A DNA stretch of 22,516 nucleotides from a virus, in IMG/VR virus record IMGVR_UViG_3300012920_005438, positions 1 through 22,516 of that record; one strand, 5' to 3'. The translations under genes were made by a program, and so were the position numbers. How positions within the stretch are numbered: position 1 is the first letter of the stretch; each line of letters starts with the position of its first letter. This document shows, piece by piece, positions 13,801 to 21,582 of this stretch. Under the pieces are notes generated by a model. The model saw nothing but the letters and a program-made list of their open reading frames with translations. It was not told the DNA's origin and did no database searches.

Positions 13801-14765
13801 CCCCCATAATCTGAATAATACTTTCCTACTTTATTAGGGTTTTCAACTAAAGAATTTAATATATTAACTCCTATTCTTCCTCTTAAATAATTAGCATCTA
13901 ATTTTTCACCTTGAGGAATACCTGCTTCTGGAAGATCTATATCTTGACCAGCAAAGAAAGTTGCCATATCGGCATCATCTATTAATGCTTCTTCTTTTCC
14001 TTTTGCAAAAGAAACTTGTTTACGATTAACTTGATCTTGAATTAATCCTAGTACTTCCATTGATAATGCATTAGCAAATCGTCTATTAAATTTTAAAGGA
14101 GCACCAATCTCTCTATTAGGCTGATTTAACATACCCTTTTCTACCATATAATTTTTTAATGACATTGTATCAGGTGTATTATCTGTTTCTAATTGTTTTT
14201 CTAGATTAGGTAATATTGAATTTATTTGTAAACCAGTTGCAATTACTGCATTAACAGTTTCTTCAGGTACTGTTCTTTTATTTTTAAATTTAGCTCTAAG
14301 TGTTGCAGCATCTGTAAAATTATAAAAGTCATCATCAAGATAAGGAGCTGGTGTAAACTCTGTTTGACCTTGTCGTTCAGATTCTGTTAGTTGTGCTCTT
14401 GCTTTCTCGTTATCTACAGGTGCAGTAGCATCTGCAAATGGTAAAAAAGGTCCAGGCATTGCGAGTTTAGTTTTATCTTGAGTTCCTCTTGCTGGTGAGC
14501 CTTCTTTTACTCTTTCAATTAACTTTTCTCTACCAGAAACTCCAAGTCCTTCTTCATCTTTTTGTTGTTCTACTGGTTCAGTAACCCCTAACTGATCTAC
14601 AGGTAATACTGGAGTTGCACCTTTTAATACATTAGTACCTGTTAATTCAGACTCATCAGCACCTATCCTTTGTCTACGTTTATCTTGAATAATATCATCT
14701 GTTTCTTCGACTTTAGGTTGTCCAATTTTATCTATGTTATCAATAGTACTTCTTATCTTTCCCAT
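10812..14765 (-). CDS. Putative virion-encapsidated single-subunit RNA polymerase (N4 vRNAP-like)
   Basis: The 1317-residue protein would usually be labelled an internal virion protein, but it shows the single-subunit RNA polymerase signature in order: ANGRFHFRNSVMNPQNDK (612-629), matching T7 DWRGRVY...NPQGND, with R615; motif A QFDGKQNGIAIQAF (849-862, D851); motif B KELSKQPLMETSYGK (938-952, K942, Y950, G951); motif C MIPVHDAIIVDA (1140-1151, H1144, D1145). All core catalytic residues are kept. About 600 residues precede the first motif, with an acidic, Gln-rich and probably disordered first 150. It sits among ejection proteins, as expected for an RNA polymerase injected with the DNA. AGGAG (14772-14776) supports the start. 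It is unlike the 705-aa enzyme outside these motifs. Confidence 0.8.
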   Translation of the reverse strand: MGKIRSTIDNIDKIGQPKVEETDDIIQDKRRQRIGADESELTGTNVLKGATPVLPVDQLGVTEPVEQQKDEEGLGVSGREKLIERVKEGSPARGTQDKTKLAMPGPFLPFADATAPVDNEKARAQLTESERQGQTEFTPAPYLDDDFYNFTDAATLRAKFKNKRTVPEETVNAVIATGLQINSILPNLEKQLETDNTPDTMSLKNYMVEKGMLNQPNREIGAPLKFNRRFANALSMEVLGLIQDQVNRKQVSFAKGKEEALIDDADMATFFAGQDIDLPEAGIPQGEKLDANYLRGRIGVNILNSLVENPNKVGKYYSDYGGAGDQLVNTNPKVAALFDGMAFGIINDLGFFDTVYDEETGEYYYGISEDGVRYFNTARDVLWATGMRTKEDVSMIPTRITEGEKIPFTYTPKDKGPVTVKSEMAKTQRIQRKTKAHLGGVEFAIQDNATTYVKSVIEYIIGPVQMKNERPVVDMLMHPPKRTVSPQELEAIKQGATEQAQGNVALRGKSQEEINKYIADVTALATKQAGVDRSKFYSVDPLAEVLDLHEAKWNEHFNHAIKNPGASENPQTAINHANTQMKLKARQLYETGMDADRLKGKVFYMKPFNALANGRFHFRNSVMNPQNDKMARNIMGNARRVVIDFKQPLSSKQKEIMEGWKLVIGKNLLPVEMTNGVSTSNLGPNSIIDATNRVISRATPEARSTYDNWLKIGKELRALSSNRRINIVALNALMAKSKEDLLGYAALEQLRSREDWNYIFQSYIDFANWHDASNTEETGPQLIQQGKILSIDEENQLATLQDEYNEATLAGDEIRASELEVQMMEISKDVVWTETVPKATTFSPRAQAQFDGKQNGIAIQAFQNGDINLMKRTGLIFASEDNIIPQGDIRKLFGDNTQAAIEGYVFKGGSSRIDHKRSFWLEIFDEYKGSEDAVGVFKELSKQPLMETSYGKYHMFHRETAENFYNGKYGEIIKDRLKGYSNMLPDYTDNEIIDDLNEIIGSTLSLTLDLKHQKVLKNVGKLFSMVGITPRFKGPLGETIFMGSKEYFESNKSIEIPTSRGLVRRNLGSMKPSGSSRSKRQRVYDNQTNEWRTADPTPFGQEVSNQIPVLLIQNIDSGIMATAINRVNDKRRPQEGSAYMIPVHDAIIVDATSVKEYLEAINKAFTDVNMQYKTSKVILDAINEAKLIFRDKVKDSSIYELSLENRKYRAMQNYIDDVFKRAKERKDLAQNVSDRDMILMNRAVENGFKPEGSKVTGLQLKKLFFSINDHMGLSPMLNEWLKNSNAFTKEAYQDLLRKPETLADGTRVLRFITRNYS

Positions 14766-14777
14766 TTATATCTCCTA

Positions 14778-17700
14778 TTATCCTAATAAAAATTCTTTTA
14801 AACTTCTATTAGGTTTGTCTATAAATTCACGACCTGTAAATACTTTATCTTCAATCACTTCTTGATCAGTTAGTCCTCTAGCAATACCAGCTCTTACTTC
14901 AGGTAATACCGACACAAAAGGAGCTATTTTTAAAGTATTTCTAATTCCTCTTTCAGTTTCTCCTTCTATAAAATCAGCACCAGCACCTAATGCATTACTC
15001 ATTATTCTAGCTGATGGTCCAGCTTCACCTACAATAGAATTAAATAACCACTCAATACCATCATCTCTTTGTGGATATAATGGATAAATAAAATCAGCTA
15101 CTCTTTCATACTGCCCTATTATTCCTGAAGAATAAATAGCTCTTTGAGTATAACCCCATCCATCTAAATAAGGACTTGGCTGACCAAATTTAATTAAGTC
15201 TTTTAAGTATTGAGATGCTCCTCCTAATGCAAGCATTGTTACTATTAAAACAAATGTATCATATTTCATTTGCTTAGTGCCTTTTATTATTCCTCTATTC
15301 CATAGCTTTGGTACAATATTAGCAGTGAATGTACTAATAAAACCATTAAACTGAGTCATTAATTGATAATGAGGGTCTTGAAAGAATAAAGGTCTATTTG
15401 CAGCTTGAGGATTTTGAATTCTCTCATTAACAAATCTATATATTCCTGTTTCAATTTGATCATTAATTTCAGTTTGAATTTCATTCATTCTTTGTCTTAA
15501 TGTTACAACTTTTCTGTTCTCACTATTAGGATATTTTTTAGCTAAAGCCTCTAAAGAAGCTTGTCTAGGCGAAGGATCTTTTGCATATTTCTTTTCATCT
15601 ATTGTTGTATAGTCTTTAGTATCTGTAATATCTAGTAATGCATCTCTATCTATTTCTTTATGATCTTCTAACATATCATAGAGATGCTGTACATTTATTC
15701 CTAAATCATTTAAACTTAAAAATGATTTCATTTCAAATTCATTAAATTTTTCTGTATCAAAGACTTCTTCAGTTTCTCTTCTGCCTTGTGCAGTTACTAC
15801 TTGTACCATTTTCTTAGGTGCAGTTTGTAAATCATCTAAAGCACCTCTAATATAATCAACAGCAAAGCCTGCATTCATTCTTCTTTGAAATTGAGTTAAT
15901 TGTTTAATACCTATTAACTTAAAAAAGCTTTCATGTAATTTTAAAAAGGCAATATCTCTTTCACCAGTAGCTAATCGATCTACAACTGCATTTTGAGCAT
16001 AAGATAAACCAGACCTATCTAACATCTTAGCCATTCTATTTACTTCTTTTGCAGCCTTATCATCCCAAGCTCTAGCTATATTTTTAACTAACTTATCAGT
16101 AGCTGTTTTATATTCTGTATCATTATTTAAATTAAAATAAATCATAGCTGTTTCTGGTATCGAAGAAATAGCTGATAAAGGTAAACCAGCAAATATAGAT
16201 AAGCTAGTGAAATATCTGTTTAAAGCTGCTAATTTAGGATTTTCAATTCTATTAAAGTTACCATGTGTTGAATCAATAATTGCTTTTGTATACCAAGCAA
16301 ATTGATTAATGTCATCCTGTGTCATCTTATTAGGACCGACTTTTAAATTTTCTTCTTGTTGTAACTCTTTAAATAGTTTATCTAACTTCCAACCACCTTC
16401 ACCAAAATACTTTGTAGATGCTGCATACTTAGCACCTTCTACTTGTGTTCGATTTAATGATTCAAATATATTTCTACTAGCAAATTCTGAAAAACCATCC
16501 ATTTGAGAAGTATCTAACATTCCTTTAGTAAAAGCTGTTGGGTTCATTTTAACCCCACCTACTGCTGAATACTCTTTTCCAAAAGAAGTTTCACCTCGAT
16601 AAGCTATGCTTTCAAAAGTTTGTTGTACAAATTCTTCTCCAGTTACTGAATCTCTTGCTTGCACAAAGTTTTTTCTTAACCAATCTTTAAATCCAGCAGG
16701 GTTTTTTCTTACTGCATTATAATCAAATCCCATGGCTTTCCACCAATAATCATCATCATATGAAAATTGATTGTTAACTCTATCGCCATTCTCTCTACTC
16801 CATTCATTAGCCATCTCACGATAAATAGATTCATAGGAGTTTCTAAACATATTGCCTATCTTACCTAAGTTCTCTATCTTTGCATCAGCATTTTTTCCAT
16901 ACTTTGAAGTATCAATTTCATTTTTTCTTCCAGCTTTCCATTTAGCGTAATCGCCACTACGACCAAACTCAATTAACTCAGCAGAAATTGCTTTTACTCT
17001 TTTAGAATTTAAAGTCTTATAGCCATACATATCTGCAATCATATCTTCATCTAATTCATTTTTAAATTTAGATACAAGACTATCTTGATATTGTTTAAAG
17101 TTCTTTCCTGAATGATATACTCCAGTAGTAACTTGACCTATCAATGCAAATATTTTTAATGCTGTTTCACTTTGCACTAATTTTTTCATTTCAATAGCTG
17201 ATTTTTCTGCTGCGTTAACTAATCTTCCTAACCCTCGTATTGTTGCATCAAAATATTCAGTTAAATCATTGTTATTCTTAAAAAAATTTCTTACTCCTCG
17301 ATTATTCTTTTTCCAAAGATCAGCTGCACTAGTAAAAAACCCTCGGTCTTGTGCATCAGAATCAGCTTTATCTCTTAAATTATCTTGCTTACTATTTTTA
17401 AAAGGTTGATTAACAATTTCTCCAGTAGTCTTAACATAATTACCCTTGTTTAATTCTTTAACTTTTCTATTCTCTATAGGGCGTACTCTATTAATATCAT
17501 GGTTTAGTAATGAAGAACCTACCATTTGATTTTTTAATTGAGTATATGTATTAGTTGCTGTACTAATTGGTCCACCTAAGAACGCTCCAGCTAATCCAGC
17601 ATTGATTAATCGATTCTTAACTTCATCAGGCGTAAATTCTGTTTCAGAAAAGTTTTGAGCAGCATACATTTGAATTCCTTCTTGTAGTAATTCAGTGCCA

Positions 17701-18974
17701 CCTTCACCTACAGCTCCAGCTGCAGTTGCCTTAGCTACATTAAGACCTGAAAACTTAGCTATATCATCAGGGTCTAATCTTAGTAGCCCACGCATTAATT
17801 CTGCTTTTTGAGATGAAATAGCTTTACCTATTAATATTCTTGATTGAGATTCAGTTATACCTTCTTTCTTTGCATATGCTTTAACTAATCTATTTAAACC
17901 TGCTTGGCTTAATAAAGTAGATGCAGGCAATAAAGCTTGCATACCTATTCGATCTAATGTTGCTGCTGCTATACCTGTTGTAGTCGCTGCAAGAAATTGA
18001 GGCATGCCTTTTTCGCCTTCCATTTCATTCCAGACTTGACCAGCATATATCATTGATATCGGAGCATAAGCTGTTGCAACACCTGCTGCTGGACCTAACA
18101 AAGCAGACATTGGTACTGCAGCTGCAAAAGATCCGAATGTACCTATAAGATAGGGAGCAGACATAACTGCATTGTTAGTAATCCATTGCCAACTATCCCA
18201 TACATTTTCTATATCTTCGTAATTATTTAAAGTATAAGGAGCATCTGCCATTCTAAAGCGAGCATTAAGAACACCTTGATCTCCCAAGTTTTCTAGCATT
18301 TCAGAATCAGTAACTTCACCTATAGCATTAAGATAACCCCAAAATCCTTCTTTGAGTCCATCCCATCCTTTACCCCATGATTCAGATATTTGATTAGAAA
18401 AACCTTTAGCTTCATTAGTTAAAGTTCTACTTTCATCTCGATGAGCTACATCATAATGGATATTAGGATTAAATCCAGCTTCATTAACTGCTAAGCCTTT
18501 AAAAGCTAAACCTTCTTTTACTAATTTATCATTTATTTTTTTAGAAGTTTCAGCATAAGGATCAACATAATTATTATATGTCTCTCTCAAAGCACCCATT
18601 TCGTTCTTAGCAATCAAAGCTTCAGGAGTTGTAAATTTACTTACTTCAGCTATTCCACGAGCAGTTAATACACGATCTAAGTATTGACCTTCTTTATTAA
18701 TTAATTGAACTAGCTTTCTGCCAGCTGAATCTACTTCACCAGTATCTACTATTATATTAAAGCCACCTTTATTTTGTACATCAATAACAGCATCTGTTTG
18801 GCTCGGACCTAAAGTATGACCCCCTTTATATTTAAGTTCTCCATCGTCATTATAGAATCGTTCTACTTCTCTTGTATCGTAATCTTTTAATCTAAATGAT
18901 TCGCCTTTATCATTTGTAAAAGTATCACCATCAATCCAAGTATATGTTTCATTATTTGAATCTAAGAATTTCAT
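14778..18974 (-). CDS. Ejection/internal virion protein with N-terminal SNase-like nuclease domain
   Basis: This 1398-residue protein begins with a staphylococcal-nuclease-like domain (about 8-115): WIDGDTF (D15, D17), FRLKDYDTRE (R28, D33, T34, E36), and DSAGRKLVQL with R86. These align with SNase D19/D21, R35, D40, E43 and R87, so the active site looks complete. Hydrophobic, small-residue-rich segments follow at about 268-350 and 410-475, then a long charged helical body, a strongly hydrophobic stretch at about 1239-1257 and a Gly/Pro-rich C terminus. The size, position beside a transglycosylase protein and membrane-prone segments resemble T7-type core proteins that form the DNA-ejection channel. 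The start follows AAGGA (18984-18988), and the gene begins one base after the upstream stop. Confidence 0.8.
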   Translation of the reverse strand: MKFLDSNNETYTWIDGDTFTNDKGESFRLKDYDTREVERFYNDDGELKYKGGHTLGPSQTDAVIDVQNKGGFNIIVDTGEVDSAGRKLVQLINKEGQYLDRVLTARGIAEVSKFTTPEALIAKNEMGALRETYNNYVDPYAETSKKINDKLVKEGLAFKGLAVNEAGFNPNIHYDVAHRDESRTLTNEAKGFSNQISESWGKGWDGLKEGFWGYLNAIGEVTDSEMLENLGDQGVLNARFRMADAPYTLNNYEDIENVWDSWQWITNNAVMSAPYLIGTFGSFAAAVPMSALLGPAAGVATAYAPISMIYAGQVWNEMEGEKGMPQFLAATTTGIAAATLDRIGMQALLPASTLLSQAGLNRLVKAYAKKEGITESQSRILIGKAISSQKAELMRGLLRLDPDDIAKFSGLNVAKATAAGAVGEGGTELLQEGIQMYAAQNFSETEFTPDEVKNRLINAGLAGAFLGGPISTATNTYTQLKNQMVGSSLLNHDINRVRPIENRKVKELNKGNYVKTTGEIVNQPFKNSKQDNLRDKADSDAQDRGFFTSAADLWKKNNRGVRNFFKNNNDLTEYFDATIRGLGRLVNAAEKSAIEMKKLVQSETALKIFALIGQVTTGVYHSGKNFKQYQDSLVSKFKNELDEDMIADMYGYKTLNSKRVKAISAELIEFGRSGDYAKWKAGRKNEIDTSKYGKNADAKIENLGKIGNMFRNSYESIYREMANEWSRENGDRVNNQFSYDDDYWWKAMGFDYNAVRKNPAGFKDWLRKNFVQARDSVTGEEFVQQTFESIAYRGETSFGKEYSAVGGVKMNPTAFTKGMLDTSQMDGFSEFASRNIFESLNRTQVEGAKYAASTKYFGEGGWKLDKLFKELQQEENLKVGPNKMTQDDINQFAWYTKAIIDSTHGNFNRIENPKLAALNRYFTSLSIFAGLPLSAISSIPETAMIYFNLNNDTEYKTATDKLVKNIARAWDDKAAKEVNRMAKMLDRSGLSYAQNAVVDRLATGERDIAFLKLHESFFKLIGIKQLTQFQRRMNAGFAVDYIRGALDDLQTAPKKMVQVVTAQGRRETEEVFDTEKFNEFEMKSFLSLNDLGINVQHLYDMLEDHKEIDRDALLDITDTKDYTTIDEKKYAKDPSPRQASLEALAKKYPNSENRKVVTLRQRMNEIQTEINDQIETGIYRFVNERIQNPQAANRPLFFQDPHYQLMTQFNGFISTFTANIVPKLWNRGIIKGTKQMKYDTFVLIVTMLALGGASQYLKDLIKFGQPSPYLDGWGYTQRAIYSSGIIGQYERVADFIYPLYPQRDDGIEWLFNSIVGEAGPSARIMSNALGAGADFIEGETERGIRNTLKIAPFVSVLPEVRAGIARGLTDQEVIEDKVFTGREFIDKPNRSLKEFLLG

Positions 18975-18975
18975 A

Positions 18976-21582
18976 TTACTTTTTCCTTGGTTTATATAAA
19001 GCTAATGCTGCTGGTTCGTCTCTTAGAAAGTTGATTGCCCACCAACCAAATCCACTAAAACCTTTATCTTCAGGAGCACCAGAGTTAAATGACTCTTTTA
19101 ATTTAGGATCTGCTTTTGTCCATATTTCTTTTAATAACTTCCATTCTTGCCTATAATCTGCAGCATCTGTACTACTCTGTTTAATCATTTCATTAATAAC
19201 AGCAAAGTTTTCAGTATTTAATTTTTTATTTTTATTTTCACCAGTGCCACTATCATTAAGATCATTAAAAGATATTATCTTATCAGTCTCTAATGGCATT
19301 TTAACCATATTATAATAAGTTTCTAAGGATTGAGGCTTATCAAATCCTTCTTCTCCTTTATTATCTAAATGTTTTCTAAAATCTTTATAGTAAAGTTCAA
19401 TAGCTCTTTCCATAAACTTATTCATATTGCTTCTATCTTTAGGATCAACACCAAACTTTATCATATCTTTATAAAGTAAATCAGCAGCTTCTGCAGCTAA
19501 TAAAGGTTGAGGTGCTCTTATTAACTCATCACCTTCTTTATTATTGTTAAAAGTTAATTCAGTTGCCTTAAGACTTTTCATGTATTTATCTGTAATTTTT
19601 TCTATATCCATTTGATCATCATCATAGGTAAATATTCTACCTTTCAATGAATCAATCGTATATTGATTACCACCTCTATCTACGAGTCTATATTGACTTT
19701 TTCCAATTTTAATCTTTTCCATTGGTCCATAGCCTCTTACCCACACTCTAGAACCAGTGCCAGCATCAAGAATACCTGTACCTATTCTTTCTAAATCATT
19801 TAAATCACCTGAATATCTATATTTCATAAGAGATCTTTTAGTATAATTTTTAAGATTATCTTTATTAGTAACAAACTTTTGTCTTGCAGCTGATTGAGCA
19901 TCTACTCGTTTAATATATTGTTTAGTTGCATACTGCAAAGAAGCACTATGATTATAGCCAAATGCTCTAGAACCTAAATACATCAATGATAATCTAGCTA
20001 ACTCTTCACCACTAAACATATCTTTAAACATATTAGAAAACCATCTAGTCATTTTATCTTGAAGAGTCTCAGGTTGTTTTGCACCTTCTTTCTCTACATC
20101 ACTTGGTTTTCTTTTATCTAAATCATTAGATACAGCAGGATCAACCTTATCTTTCATACTATCTAATATTTCTGCTGCATTAGTTAATGCTTTAACTGTA
20201 GGTTTTTCTGATAATAATTTATTTTTCTTTTCAGTTAATGATTTAACTATATTAGAATCATTCTTATATAATTCTATTTGTTTATCAATTTTATTTACTT
20301 CAGCATTAATTTTATTTTCTTCTTCTATTTTAATATTTTCTTTTATTTTAATTTGATCTTTATTATATGCATCATTCTGTTTATTAGCATTCTTAAAAGC
20401 TTCCATGTCTCTATCATACATTTCTTTTGTATAATTTTCATCATTGGCTATTCTATCAGCTAATTCTTTAGGTATATTAGAATCTATCCTATTAGGATTA
20501 ACAGATACAACATAACCAAGCGAATCTAATTTAACATCAGGTCCATAAAGCTCTATATTCTTTTTTCTTCTTTCTTGTGCATCATCATATGTAGTTCCAA
20601 ACAAAGAAAAATTACCAGATCTATCATAAAAACTATCAGGAAAAATCTTATCATCTTTTTTATCTTTAGCTCCTGTAGAAGCCATAGCAGACATCATTCC
20701 AGACTTTGTTGGTGTCATATCAAATGTCATCATAGGGACTTCTTTTATTGCTGATTTTACTTTATCTGGATATTCTTTACCTCTTGGTCCAAGTTCTTCT
20801 ACTCCTCCTATTGATTTTAAAACATTACCTACACCTGAATGATATGATTGTAAGACTTGGTCTAAATTAAAATTAGGATTTTTATTAGCAATACCTTGTA
20901 AATATTCACCAGCAAATTTTCTAGATATTTCAGGATCAAATCGATCTGCTAATGATATAGGCTTTACACCATATCCAGGATTTAAAGCTGTTGCTTCTGT
21001 AATTTGATATGGTCCTGCAGCTCCAGCTTCTGAAATTTTATTTGGATCTCCTCCTGATTCTGTCATCATTACTGCATCTATTATTTCTGGTGTTATTTTA
21101 ATTCCTTGATCAGCATAAGTAGGTACTCGACCACCTTCATTAAATCTAATAGCAAATGTTTTTAAGAAAGCATTTTTAAAACTATCATAGTCCATTCCTA
21201 ATGATGGATTTGCTATTCGATTTTGATATTCTTCAAACTTATCAAGAATTGTGCCTTCAGAAATATTAGGGTTAGGTATTGAATACATTTTACCATCTGA
21301 TCCACTAGATGCGTAAGTCGGTATTGGACCACCTTGTTTATCTTGAATATCTCTACCTATTTCATTAAGTTTATCTAACATAGGTTGAACTCCAGGAATC
21401 CTAGAAGCTTCTGCATTAATAACATTTTCACCAGCAGTTAACCAAGCTGGATATTTGTCTGTACCTTTAGGTCCAGGTTGAAATGCTGGAGGTATCTCAT
21501 TCATTTCAGGAACATTAGCTTCAAATTCATAAGATAACATATTTCCAAATCTATCTTTTTGTGTAAACTTTTTTAAGTGCAT
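18976..21582 (-). CDS. Virion protein with lytic transglycosylase domain
   Basis: The 868-residue protein contains a soluble lytic transglycosylase domain at about 160-275: MMTESGGDP (catalytic E175), GAAGPYQITEA (187-197) and LQSYHSGVGNV (244-254). It would locally open peptidoglycan during DNA entry, as the gp16 N-terminal domain does in T7. Before it lie a structural-protein-type segment, WLTAGENVINAEAS (47-60), and two copies of a GGxxPTYA motif (94-101, 150-157). A long Lys/Glu/Asn-rich, probably helical region (about 380-510) follows, then a C-terminal half of unknown fold. The start is set by GGAGGT (fwd 21591-21596). It shares one base with the upstream stop and is followed immediately by the nuclease-ejection gene. 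Confidence 0.85.
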   Translation of the reverse strand: MHLKKFTQKDRFGNMLSYEFEANVPEMNEIPPAFQPGPKGTDKYPAWLTAGENVINAEASRIPGVQPMLDKLNEIGRDIQDKQGGPIPTYASSGSDGKMYSIPNPNISEGTILDKFEEYQNRIANPSLGMDYDSFKNAFLKTFAIRFNEGGRVPTYADQGIKITPEIIDAVMMTESGGDPNKISEAGAAGPYQITEATALNPGYGVKPISLADRFDPEISRKFAGEYLQGIANKNPNFNLDQVLQSYHSGVGNVLKSIGGVEELGPRGKEYPDKVKSAIKEVPMMTFDMTPTKSGMMSAMASTGAKDKKDDKIFPDSFYDRSGNFSLFGTTYDDAQERRKKNIELYGPDVKLDSLGYVVSVNPNRIDSNIPKELADRIANDENYTKEMYDRDMEAFKNANKQNDAYNKDQIKIKENIKIEEENKINAEVNKIDKQIELYKNDSNIVKSLTEKKNKLLSEKPTVKALTNAAEILDSMKDKVDPAVSNDLDKRKPSDVEKEGAKQPETLQDKMTRWFSNMFKDMFSGEELARLSLMYLGSRAFGYNHSASLQYATKQYIKRVDAQSAARQKFVTNKDNLKNYTKRSLMKYRYSGDLNDLERIGTGILDAGTGSRVWVRGYGPMEKIKIGKSQYRLVDRGGNQYTIDSLKGRIFTYDDDQMDIEKITDKYMKSLKATELTFNNNKEGDELIRAPQPLLAAEAADLLYKDMIKFGVDPKDRSNMNKFMERAIELYYKDFRKHLDNKGEEGFDKPQSLETYYNMVKMPLETDKIISFNDLNDSGTGENKNKKLNTENFAVINEMIKQSSTDAADYRQEWKLLKEIWTKADPKLKESFNSGAPEDKGFSGFGWWAINFLRDEPAALALYKPRKK

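Noticed and set aside
16309-20463. Frames of 61-70 codons on the + strand of the right arm
   Set aside because: Antisense to the ejection-protein genes; one is a low-complexity Phe/Ile run opposite a Lys/Glu/Asn-rich helix region. No ribosome sites seen.
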